Of a DNA stretch of 15,068 bases, positions 5,585 to 11,921 are shown piece by piece. Made by a program: the position numbers and the translations under genes. The notes under the pieces were generated by a model. It searched no databases. It had not been told where the DNA came from and was given only the letters and a program-made list of their open reading frames with translations. The DNA is from Myxococcota bacterium (GTDB lineage Bacteria > Myxococcota_C > UBA6777), in assembly GCA_023150835.1 (NCBI GenBank), contig JAKLKB010000155.1:1-15068 (forward strand). Direction: 5' to 3'. Position 1 is the first letter of the stretch. Every line of letters begins with the position of its first letter.

Positions 5585-6877
5585 TTATTGTGCGCGGGTG
5601 AAGACTTTTTGGTAGAGGCTCCAAAGGACGTCGGCGAGCTTGTGTTGGGGAAGAGAAGGGTTGGGGCTTTCCAAGTCTTTTTTGTAGAATTGAGCGGCTT
5701 GCTGAGAGGTTTGGTAGGCTTTGAAAAGCTGATCGCCGAGCTTGTTGCCGATCTCGATGCCAAGATCGAAGCCACCCTCGCGGATCTTTTGTTCGAGCTT
5801 GAACATTTCTTGATCGAAGACTTCTTTGCTGCCTGCTTTGAAGGCTTTTCCGATGGCTTGCCCAATCTTGACCACGCTTTCAACGCCGATTTTTCCGAGC
5901 TTGATCGGGTCGCACATACGGATGAATTGGAAGGCGGGTTCCAAGAACTTGCCGATCTTTGAATCGGGGGGGAAAGCGTGCTTGACGAGGCTTTGCACGG
6001 CATCGATGCTGTTGGCCCATGCGATGGATGCGCCTTTTCCTCCAGAAAGGGACATCACCGTCCCATAAACCGCACCTGCGAGCGCGCCGTAATCGCCTTT
6101 TTTGGCGTGGATGGCGATCTCGATCACGCCACTTACGATGCTTGCGACTTGTCCCGCAATCCCGGCCCCTTTGCTCTTGCTCTTGAGGCTTTCTTTCAGA
6201 GATTCGAGTGCTTTGGGGTCAAGCGAAGCCAGTTTCTTTTGCCAATTGTTGCCGAGTGCTTCGGTGAGTAGCGATGTTGCTGCGGAAAGGATGTCGCGCA
6301 CTTTGTCGATCTTATCGAGGGTTTGATGGTTTGAGGCTTGGGCGGCAGCTTTGTTCTCGGTGGTAGCAGCTTTGTTTTCGGTGGTGGCGGGGGCTTTGGT
6401 TTGCGTCGTTTGGGCGGCTGCCTTGTTTTGTCGATAGACGCTGGCGCGGTAGCCGGGATTGAGTCCTTCTTGAGTGCTGTAGAGTTCGAGTTCTTTTCGG
6501 GGGGTGCCGACGAGGGTTTTGTGAAATTGACTGGCAAAGCCGTCTTTTGCGATGGAGTCTTTGTAGGTGTCGTTGTCGAAGGAATCGAGGAAAGCGAAAA
6601 GTTTTGTGGCGTCGACTTTGCCGTTGCTGTCGAGCAGTTTAGGGACGATGGCTTGGAGGTCTTGAGCGGTGAGGGGTGTTTTGTTGGCGAGGGTTTCGAG
6701 GCCGTTGCTTTTGCAAAAGGCGCGCAGTTGGGTTTGGACTTTGGCATCGTTGAGCATCGCGGGGTTTTTGGCGAGGGTTTCGATGATCGTGCCTTTGACG
6801 GCGTCTGCGGAAAGGTCGTTGGGAAGGCTTTGTTTGAATTGGTTGCGGGTGGTGGTGTTTTCGGCGATCCGTGTCAT
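5585..6877 (-). CDS. Modular protein: shared N-terminal domain plus Gly/Ala-rich C-terminal domain (effector-like)
   Basis: 430 residues. The frame stays open upstream to 7195, but the ATG at 6877 is chosen because it has an AGGAG site and the same start context as the paralogue at 2650. Residues 1-134 are one copy of the domain repeated in that paralogue, ~90% alike by eye. A linker (about 140-185) contains the repeated ATTENKAA. The unrecognised C-terminal part (about 186-430) is mostly helical and includes a Gly/Ala-rich hydrophobic stretch at 237-288 (GAGIAGQVASIVSG, then GALAGAVYGTVMSLSGG) with glycine-zipper-like spacing, plus amphipathic helices rich in Lys and Glu. Such stretches occur in membrane-inserting or pore-forming proteins, so a membrane-acting payload is possible but unproven. 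No signal peptide is visible. The next gene upstream encodes a helical protein, 672 bp away. Confidence 0.82.
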   Translation of the reverse strand: MTRIAENTTTRNQFKQSLPNDLSADAVKGTIIETLAKNPAMLNDAKVQTQLRAFCKSNGLETLANKTPLTAQDLQAIVPKLLDSNGKVDATKLFAFLDSFDNDTYKDSIAKDGFASQFHKTLVGTPRKELELYSTQEGLNPGYRASVYRQNKAAAQTTQTKAPATTENKAATTENKAAAQASNHQTLDKIDKVRDILSAATSLLTEALGNNWQKKLASLDPKALESLKESLKSKSKGAGIAGQVASIVSGVIEIAIHAKKGDYGALAGAVYGTVMSLSGGKGASIAWANSIDAVQSLVKHAFPPDSKIGKFLEPAFQFIRMCDPIKLGKIGVESVVKIGQAIGKAFKAGSKEVFDQEMFKLEQKIREGGFDLGIEIGNKLGDQLFKAYQTSQQAAQFYKKDLESPNPSLPQHKLADVLWSLYQKVFTRAQ

Positions 6878-6890
6878 GGCTTGCTCCTGA

Positions 6891-6948
6891 TTTGGCCTTG
6901 GTTGGTTGATTTGGCCTTGTTTGGGTGGTTTGGCCTTGTTTGGCCTTG
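6891..6948 (-). repeat. Four iteron-like 10-bp repeats, copy B
   Basis: TTTGGCCTTG starts at 6891, 6910, 6929 and 6939, with the same 19, 19 and 10 spacing as in copy A. Confidence 0.75.
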
Positions 6949-6952
6949 GTTG

Positions 6953-6996
6953 AGCCGCTCCTTGGTGTGGGAGCGATTGGGTTTCGTGGAGCGGCT
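6953..6996 (-). promoter_or_regulatory. Leader hairpin with competing stem, copy B
   Basis: A stem of 6957-6961 with 6970-6974 (GCTCC/GGAGC) encloses the same 8-base loop as copy A. G at 2733 has become C at 6960 and its partner C at 2744 has become G at 6971, so pairing is kept. The competing stem 6953-6961 with 6988-6996 is a perfect 9 bp here. Confidence 0.6.
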
Positions 6997-7244
6997 TGGA
7001 GCATCGCTTGTGCCGTCGAGGTGATCTACCGAAAAATCCTGTCTTTCCAGACGCTTGCTTGTTTTTGCCGAGAGCCGAAACAGCCCGAGCGTTTGGGTTG
7101 TGTGCGCGGTGTGTTTGGATCTTGGACGGCGTGTTGTGGACGCTTGTGTGGGAGAGTTCGGGGATTGAACGATGTGGTTTGGACGCTTGCATCAACGAAA
7201 GGGGTCAGAATCGTCCGAATCTCTGGAGATGGGATGGGAGAGAG

Positions 7245-7264
7245 CCAAAGAAACGTTTCTTTGG
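7245..7264. promoter_or_regulatory. Perfect 20-bp palindrome, operator-like
   Basis: CCAAAGAAACGTTTCTTTGG is a perfect inverted repeat with no spacer. Its core GAAACGTTT recurs in two further copies and, with one change, in a third within 210 bp. This is typical of a dimeric repressor site. No regulator gene is visible nearby. Confidence 0.45.
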
Positions 7265-7406
7265 AGGCGAGATGTGTTTCGATGGTCTGTTGAAACGTCT
7301 CGACGGCATGGGGAGCAGGTCGTTTGAAAAAAACAGCCGAGCCAAGAGCAAGGCAACAGGTCGCGCAGAAAAAACGCTGCCGCTTTTTGTCCGAGAGGTG
7401 GTTTTC

Positions 7407-7470
7407 TTGGCGAAAGAAACGTTTGTTTTTGTGGGCGGCGGGGTTTTTTGGCGAAAGAAACGTTTGTTTT
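7407..7470. repeat. Two 23-bp direct repeats, 41-bp period
   Basis: The same 23 bp, beginning TTGGCGAAAGAAACG, occur at 7407-7429 and 7448-7470. They contain the half-site and core of the palindrome at 7245. Confidence 0.8.
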
Positions 7471-7549
7471 CGTGTGGGATGGGATCTTTTTGGTTTTTCT
7501 TTGATTAGGGGGGGGCGTCGTAGAAAAAACTTGCGTTTGCGAGAAAAGA

Positions 7550-8497
7550 TCAGGTGGGGGTGTCGTTGTTGATGGGGGTGTCGTTGTTTGTGTGGGTGTC
7601 GTTGTTTGTGGGGGTGTCGTTGTTTGTGGGGGTGTCGTTGTTTGTGGGGGTGTCGTTGTCTTGAGGATCAGCGGCGGAGGGTCTTCGTCCGGCGGGGCGG
7701 ATGCGGTTGGCGATCTCGGTTTGTTTGTTGAGGCGGGCGATGGTTTCCATGAAGCTGTTGAGGGCGACAAGGATGCGTTGTGTTTCTTCCATGCGTTCGT
7801 TGCGGTGGATGCGAGCTTGTTGTGTTTCTTTGTTTTCGCGCACAAGGGTTTCGGCGTGGCCTTGGAGGGTCGAGGTGACGCGATCAAGCTGGGTTTGGAA
7901 GATACCTTGGGTCCACGCGGGAACGTCTGGATCGAGGGGGGCGGGCCAAGCGAAGCCTTTGCTTTGGAGGCGGGCTTTGAGGCGTTCGGTGTATTGAAGG
8001 ATCTCGATGGTGTCTTCGGGGAGGGTTCCTTCGAGTCCGAGCGTTTGGGTCCACGGGCTGCCGTAGCTTGCGGTGAGTCCTTGGCGGAGGCGCGAAAGAG
8101 CCTCGCGTGCGCTTTGTGTGGCTTTTTCGCGGACTTCGGAAGCGGCTTGATCTTCTTTGATCTCGCGAAATAGGTCTTGATCGGCTTGTTGCAGTCTGGC
8201 TACACAAGCGACCAGTTCACGGGCCAAAGCGCGCAAGACATCGTGAAATTGTTGGGCGGTGAGCGGATGCTTGAGGGTGAGGCTGTGGGTGAGTTGTTCG
8301 GGTTGGAGGTGCGATGCGGTGGTCTCGTTTGGAAGGTTGGCTTGGTTGAGGAAAGTGGTATCGAGCTTTGCGGGGGTTTGTTCGAGTCGCTCAGCGAGGG
8401 TCTCAGAAAGAGTGGCCGCGTAGGTATAAAAGGCTTGTAGGGCATGGTTGGCGCGAGCGAATAAGTCGTGAACTTGTTTGGAGAGCTTGGTCGTCAT
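7550..8497 (-). CDS. Helical (coiled-coil-like) protein with hexapeptide-repeat tail
   Basis: 315 residues, family not recognised. The start at 8497 has AAGGAG 7 bases upstream and a good promoter 5' of that. Residues 1-45, 75-140, 160-180 and 195-265 are strongly helix-forming and charged, with Gln/Glu/Arg/Leu patterning that suggests coiled coils. There is no signal peptide or membrane helix. The tail (about 280-315) is six imperfect copies of a six-residue unit, NDTPTN. The segment HPLTAQQFHDVLRAL (about 77-91) looks like the PLTAQDLQAIVPKLL motif of the modular paralogues, which could be distant kinship or chance. The gene lies upstream of the modular gene on the same strand, separated by a 672-bp spacer, so a partner or chaperone role is only a guess. 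Confidence 0.8.
   Translation of the reverse strand: MTTKLSKQVHDLFARANHALQAFYTYAATLSETLAERLEQTPAKLDTTFLNQANLPNETTASHLQPEQLTHSLTLKHPLTAQQFHDVLRALARELVACVARLQQADQDLFREIKEDQAASEVREKATQSAREALSRLRQGLTASYGSPWTQTLGLEGTLPEDTIEILQYTERLKARLQSKGFAWPAPLDPDVPAWTQGIFQTQLDRVTSTLQGHAETLVRENKETQQARIHRNERMEETQRILVALNSFMETIARLNKQTEIANRIRPAGRRPSAADPQDNDTPTNNDTPTNNDTPTNNDTHTNNDTPINNDTPT
7555..7662. repeat. 18-bp coding tandem repeat (about six units)
   Basis: The plus-strand unit GTGTCGTTGTTTGTGGGG is repeated about six times with few changes. It encodes the NNDTPT tail. Units of 18 bp keep frame, so copy number could vary between strains. Confidence 0.85.
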
Positions 8498-8535
8498 GCA
8501 ACGCTCCTTCGGGTAGAGTGGGTCGAAGAGGTTTG

Positions 8536-8564
8536 TTTATACACCGCCCCCAAGATGTATGCAA
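8536..8564 (-). promoter_or_regulatory. Sigma70-like promoter of the 7550-8497 gene
   Basis: On the minus strand TTGCAT (8559-8564) and TATAAA (8536-8541) are separated by exactly 17 bp. Transcription would start near 8529, about 30 bases before the ATG at 8497. Confidence 0.55.
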
Positions 8565-8661
8565 GTATCGCAGGCGTCACGTGGTCGCCAAAAAAAGCCG
8601 TGTTCGTGCTACTTCAAGCGACAGAGTCGTCTGTGTGAAAAACAGCGACCTGTTCGCCCCT

Positions 8662-8712
8662 CACGGGGTCAAGGGGGCAGAGACCCCTTGCGGGGTTTGG
8701 GGCAGCGCCCCA
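8662..8712 (+). repeat. 51-bp intergenic repeat, direct copy
   Basis: It begins CACGGGGTCAAGGGGG and ends GGGGCAGCGCCCCA, and is the inverted counterpart of 5374-5424. The rest of the 8498-8794 gap holds purine-rich AGCAGAGCAAAGCAG-type sequence and no supported gene. Confidence 0.75.
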
Positions 8713-8794
8713 TAAAGCAGAGCAAAGCAGTCCCCCCAAAGAGCAACGAAGAGCAGGCCCCACAAAGCAGAGCAGCCAGATCAATCCTATACCA

Positions 8795-10120
8795 TCAAGA
8801 GGGGGACGAGTTGTGGAGTGTGGGGAGGGAGCCGAGGACGGTGGCTTCGTTTTTGTTGACTTTGAGGCGTCGGATCAAGAAGTCGTCGGTGTAGGGGGAG
8901 AGCATGGTGTAAAAGTCGTTGAGGATGGGGTCGTCTTCGCGGCCACGAAGCTTGAGGGTGACGCAAAAGTGTTGGCACCAGCGATGTTCAAGCCATGTGC
9001 GAAGCAGTTCGAGCAGGCGTGGAGGGAAGGCGATCAGATCGGAGAGCAGCCAGTCGACGGGACGTGCGGGGACAAATGCGAAGGCATCGCCTTGGATGAA
9101 GGTCAGTTTGGGGTGTTGCATCAGGTCGGGGCGAAGGGGGCTGCGGTCGATGGCGATCACCGAAGCGCTTTGTTGGAGGGCGACCCACGCCCATCCGCCC
9201 GGGCTGCTGCCCAAGTCGACGCAGGTCTGACCTTGTTGGATGGGGCGGTCAAAGCGCAAGGCGACTTCGTAAAGTTTTTGACAGGCGCGGGAAGGGGCTT
9301 CGCGGTCGGGCGGGACAAAGACGTCACCGCTTGCCCAGCCTGAGATCGTGGGTTCCCATCGCTGCCTTTGTTCGGGGGTGAGGATGGAGAGAAAGCCTTG
9401 GGCGTTGGAGGGGAGGGCGAGTTGGACAAAGGCTTCGTCGGGCTGCCAGAGGGCTTCAGAGCGGGTGTGGGCGCGCTTGGCAAGGCGTCGGTAGCGAGGT
9501 TGGAGCTGATCGAGGACGGCTTGAGAGAGTAGTTCACAGCGTTTTGTGCTGGTGGGGTCGGCTTGGGTGTGGGCGTGTGGTTCGGCCTCTTCGGTGGAGT
9601 GGGCTTTGTGGTGAGGGGAGGGGCCTGCTGGAGGTTCGGAGAGGCGTGTTTTGTTGTGGGAGTGTTGTGTTGTGGCAGCTTCGGGATAACGGGCTTTGTT
9701 TTGAGGGTGTTGTTTGGTGATCGTTGCGGTGGGGCGGGCTTTGTTGTGTGCGCGGTCGCGGTTGGAGGTTTTGATCTCGGGTTGTGTCCAGCGGTTGTGA
9801 AAGACGTGCCAACGCCACGGACCTTGGTGGGTGTCGAGTTGCGAGGCGATCTGCTCAGCGACAGCAGCAGCCATCGTGGAGATCGAAGGATGCACAAGAG
9901 ACAGAGGCTCAGGCAAGACTTGGCGCGAAAAAGCCAGTCGATAGGGAGATTCAAGAGCAGGCGGGAGGTGTGTATGCAGCCAACCCGCCCCGAGGATGCG
10001 TGTATCGTAAGCCCCAAGGGTTCGTGTCATCTCGTGTTGGAGAGCTTCTTCCCACTGCGGCTCGCAGGTGACGAGTAAAGAGCGGGGAGAGAGCGGGGGC
10101 CTTGTGTCGGGTGAGGACAT
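8795..10120 (-). CDS. rlmM: RlmM-like 23S rRNA 2'-O-ribose methyltransferase
   Basis: Members of this FtsJ/RrmJ-type family transfer a methyl group from SAM to a ribose 2'-OH of 23S rRNA (C2498 in E. coli) in the cytoplasm. The protein has 441 residues from the ATG at 10120. A TTG at 10156, overlapping the upstream stop, is an alternative start, because the GGAG before 10120 is ~13 bases away. The N-terminal RNA-binding part is at about 1-110. The C-terminal Rossmann fold has the SAM loop DLGSSPGGW (302-310). The K-D-K-E tetrad fits Lys282, Asp361 (LLSDLIAFPP), Lys390 (TLKLRG) and Glu425 (NKNEAT). Oddity: residues ~116-192 are a His/Pro/Thr/Lys-rich insertion with repeated HNKAR-like units. 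The gene follows the RlmI-like gene closely and is probably co-transcribed. Exact rRNA target is inferred from the family. Confidence 0.82.
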   Translation of the reverse strand: MSSPDTRPPLSPRSLLVTCEPQWEEALQHEMTRTLGAYDTRILGAGWLHTHLPPALESPYRLAFSRQVLPEPLSLVHPSISTMAAAVAEQIASQLDTHQGPWRWHVFHNRWTQPEIKTSNRDRAHNKARPTATITKQHPQNKARYPEAATTQHSHNKTRLSEPPAGPSPHHKAHSTEEAEPHAHTQADPTSTKRCELLSQAVLDQLQPRYRRLAKRAHTRSEALWQPDEAFVQLALPSNAQGFLSILTPEQRQRWEPTISGWASGDVFVPPDREAPSRACQKLYEVALRFDRPIQQGQTCVDLGSSPGGWAWVALQQSASVIAIDRSPLRPDLMQHPKLTFIQGDAFAFVPARPVDWLLSDLIAFPPRLLELLRTWLEHRWCQHFCVTLKLRGREDDPILNDFYTMLSPYTDDFLIRRLKVNKNEATVLGSLPTLHNSSPS

Positions 10121-10152
10121 CGCGTGTTTCTGTCTCCTGTGAGCATCGCTTT

Positions 10153-11319
10153 TCAATTGAGACGGCAGTGAACGAATTGAAGGTAGCGCAGTTCGGGACA
10201 GATGTGGGGGAAGGGATGGTCGATGCCTTGGCCGGAGATGTGGAGGATCTGAGCGGTGCGACTGGCGCGAGACATGGAGGCTTCGAGGATGTTGGAAAAG
10301 TCGTCGAAGGAGATGTGGCTAGAGCAGCTACTGAGCATCAAGTGTCCATGAGGCTTGACGCATTTGGTGGCGAGGGCAAAGGCTTCGGTGTATTTTTGGA
10401 TGGCGCGCTCTTTTTGTTCTTCGGCGTGGGCCATCGAGGGGGGATCGACGATCACGACGTCCCAGCGTTGTTGGGGAGAAGCAAGGAACGCAAAAACATC
10501 GGCACAGAGGGGTTGATGGAGATCAGGGGGGAGATGATTGAGCAGCCAATTGTGGTGTGCTGCGTCGACGGCAGCTTGGGCGATATCGACGCTGAGGACT
10601 TGGGTGGCTCCGCCGCAACCAGCATAAACGGAAAATCCGCCGGTGTAGCTGAAAAGATTGAGAACGCTCAAGCCTTGGCTGAGTTCTCGGATGTATTGGC
10701 GATTTTCGCGTTGATCGAAGAAAAATCCCGTCTTTTGGCCTTTGAAGACGTCCACAAGAAAGGTGACACCGAGTTCGCGGATGGTGACAGGGGCGATATC
10801 TTGGGGAGAGGCGGCTTCTTCGGAGTAGAGCAGTTTGGGGGTGTTGTGAAAGCGCGATTTGTCGAGGATGGTGTGGACTTGCGTGTGTTTGCGTAACCAC
10901 AGCAGCAGTTCGTCGCGGCACCAAAAGCTGTGTGCAGCCTCGCCGTCGAATTGTAGCGCTGCAACGCGATCATAGATATCGCAGACAAGACCGGGCAGGC
11001 GGTCGCCTTCGCCGTGAAACAAGCGATAGCCTGTGGTGTCGCGGCGTTTGAGCGGGGCGCGGAGTTGTTGGGCTTGGGCAAAGCGTTCTTCCCATGTCTG
11101 CCAAGTCGGTTCGGGCTTTTGGGTCGAGAGGATGCGCAGGGCAAGCGGACGAACAGGATCGAAGATCGCCCACGCAAGAGGGGTTTGCTTGTGATCAAAG
11201 ACACGGCAGATCTGAGCGGGGGTGTTTTGGGGGACAGAGCGCAGGGCTTCGCGGTAGACCCAAGGATGGCCTTGGAGGAGGGTCTTGCGGAGGTTGCGTT
11301 GGAGAGTGATCTGGAGCAT
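10153..11319 (-). CDS. rlmI: RlmI-like rRNA (cytosine-C5) methyltransferase
   Basis: Class I SAM methyltransferase of the RlmI/COG1092 group; E. coli RlmI makes m5C1962 in 23S rRNA. The protein has 388 residues (E. coli 396) from the ATG at 11319, where MLQITLQRNLRKTLLQGHPWV begins the PUA domain as expected. An upstream TTG at 11370 would add an unlikely extension. Features in order: PUA (1-75), middle domain with GYRLFHGEGDRLPGLVCDIY (98-117), the hallmark GQKTGFFFDQRENR (194-207), SAM motif NLFSYTGGFSVYA (221-233), acidic SVD (243-245), DPP motif VDPPS (291-295) and catalytic Cys332 in SSCSSH. All key residues are intact. The RlmM-like gene begins ~32 bases downstream (or overlaps, if TTG is used), so the pair probably forms an rRNA-modification operon. 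Confidence 0.9.
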   Translation of the reverse strand: MLQITLQRNLRKTLLQGHPWVYREALRSVPQNTPAQICRVFDHKQTPLAWAIFDPVRPLALRILSTQKPEPTWQTWEERFAQAQQLRAPLKRRDTTGYRLFHGEGDRLPGLVCDIYDRVAALQFDGEAAHSFWCRDELLLWLRKHTQVHTILDKSRFHNTPKLLYSEEAASPQDIAPVTIRELGVTFLVDVFKGQKTGFFFDQRENRQYIRELSQGLSVLNLFSYTGGFSVYAGCGGATQVLSVDIAQAAVDAAHHNWLLNHLPPDLHQPLCADVFAFLASPQQRWDVVIVDPPSMAHAEEQKERAIQKYTEAFALATKCVKPHGHLMLSSCSSHISFDDFSNILEASMSRASRTAQILHISGQGIDHPFPHICPELRYLQFVHCRLN

Positions 11320-11341
11320 GGGTGTGGGCCTTTGTGTTGAG

Positions 11342-11364
11342 AAAAAGGCGCAGAGAGCCTTTTT
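11342..11364. terminator. A/T-tailed hairpin in the rlmI leader
   Basis: AAAAAGGC (11342-11349) pairs with GCCTTTTT (11357-11364) around a 7-base loop. It is symmetrical, with T-runs on both strands, but only three G-C pairs. It lies between the putative rlmI promoter and its ATG, so it could be a weak bidirectional terminator or an attenuator. Confidence 0.35.
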
Positions 11365-11372
11365 TGACAATG

Positions 11373-11401
11373 GCTCTAGCGGGTTGTGGCGGCCATGTCA
11401 A
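11373..11401 (-). promoter_or_regulatory. Putative promoter for rlmI-rlmM
   Basis: On the minus strand there is a perfect TTGACA (11396-11401), a 17-bp spacer and TAGAGC (11373-11378), the last a poor -10 with three matches. It lies ~55 bp before the chosen rlmI start. Confidence 0.4.
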
Positions 11402-11470
11402 GAGAAGTCCACGGAAAACACGGAAAGAAGGCAGAAAAAGAAGGAGCGAATGTACGGAAGGGGCGGACGG

Positions 11471-11578
11471 GGCGGGGTGAGGGTGACGCGAAGCGACGGG
11501 GTGCGGGTTGAATCACGGCGGGGTGAGGGTGACGCGAAGCGACGGGGTGCGGGTTGAATCACGGCGGGGTGAGGGTCG
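11471..11578. repeat. 46-bp tandem repeat, about 2.3 copies
   Basis: Units start at 11471, 11517 and a partial one at 11563. Each begins GGCGGGGTGAGGGT and the full units contain GACGCGAAGCGACGGGG. The units are essentially identical. No gene is supported in the 11402-11650 stretch. Confidence 0.85.
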
Positions 11579-11654
11579 CATGGAATGTGTTAAGGAGAGA
11601 GGCCGTTGTCTTGCGTTGAGAAGGGGGATGGTTAGCATCGCAGGGATCGGATGA

Positions 11655-11844
11655 GGTGCGCGTCATAGGATTCGCATCGCAGGGATTGATACGAAATCCG
11701 CCAGTTGTGTGATCGTAAAAATGTAGGGGCAGCCCCCCGTGGCTGCCCTATGATAGGGCGTCTATGTACTGCCCTTCGTGTACACGTCTCTTGGATATCG
11801 TATGAGCAGGGTGCGCGTCATAGGATTCGCATCGCAGGGATTGA
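11655..11844. repeat. 35-bp direct repeats bracketing a miniature element
   Basis: The same 35 bp, starting GGTGCGCGTCATAGGATTCG, occur at 11655-11689 and 11810-11844 (offset 155). The first copy abuts the left end of the miniature element and the second begins 6 bp past its right end. The inner motif GCATCGCAGGGAT occurs a third time at 11635-11647. Confidence 0.85.
11689..11803 (+). repeat. Miniature element, copy 3
   Basis: This 115-bp copy runs from ATACGAAATCCG to TTGGATATCGTAT, with the central GGGCAGCC/GGCTGCCC hairpin. It is a single-unit version of copy 1, without the 56-bp duplication. It lies in the spacer between the divergent rlmI and radical SAM genes. Confidence 0.78.
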
Positions 11845-11921
11845 GAAGGGTGTGCATCGTGTGCTTTTCGTCGAGTGACGGAGGGACAAAGCGATGGTTT
11901 GTGTGGGTGAGGATCTTTGGG

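Larger units (their letters stand above)
6878..7153 (-). promoter_or_regulatory. Conserved leader of the modular gene (copy B)
   Basis: Paralogous to 2651-2926 with a constant offset of 4227 bp and no gaps. Homology fades beyond about 7153, where the unrelated 7154-7549 spacer begins. The conservation covers the ribosome-binding site, four 10-bp motifs, the hairpin and a further ~150 bp. This is more than a core promoter needs. Confidence 0.6.
7154..7549. other. Gene-free spacer with palindromic repeats
   Basis: About 400 bp between two minus-strand genes. Open frames here look like shadows without a ribosome-binding site or protein-like composition. It contains the 20-bp palindrome at 7245-7264 and related motifs at 7292-7301, 7407-7429 and 7448-7470, listed separately. 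A promoter for the downstream modular gene could lie here. Confidence 0.5.

Noticed and set aside
6878-7195. N-terminal extension of the modular protein to 7195
   Set aside because: The frame is open, but the paralogous leader has an in-frame stop, the ATG at 6877 has a good AGGAG site, and leader conservation looks structural rather than coding.
11778-11921. 48-residue N-terminal extension of the radical SAM protein
   Set aside because: It reads through the end of the miniature element and a 35-bp direct repeat. MKVMLVYPP at 11922 is a typical domain start with an SD-like GAGGA.
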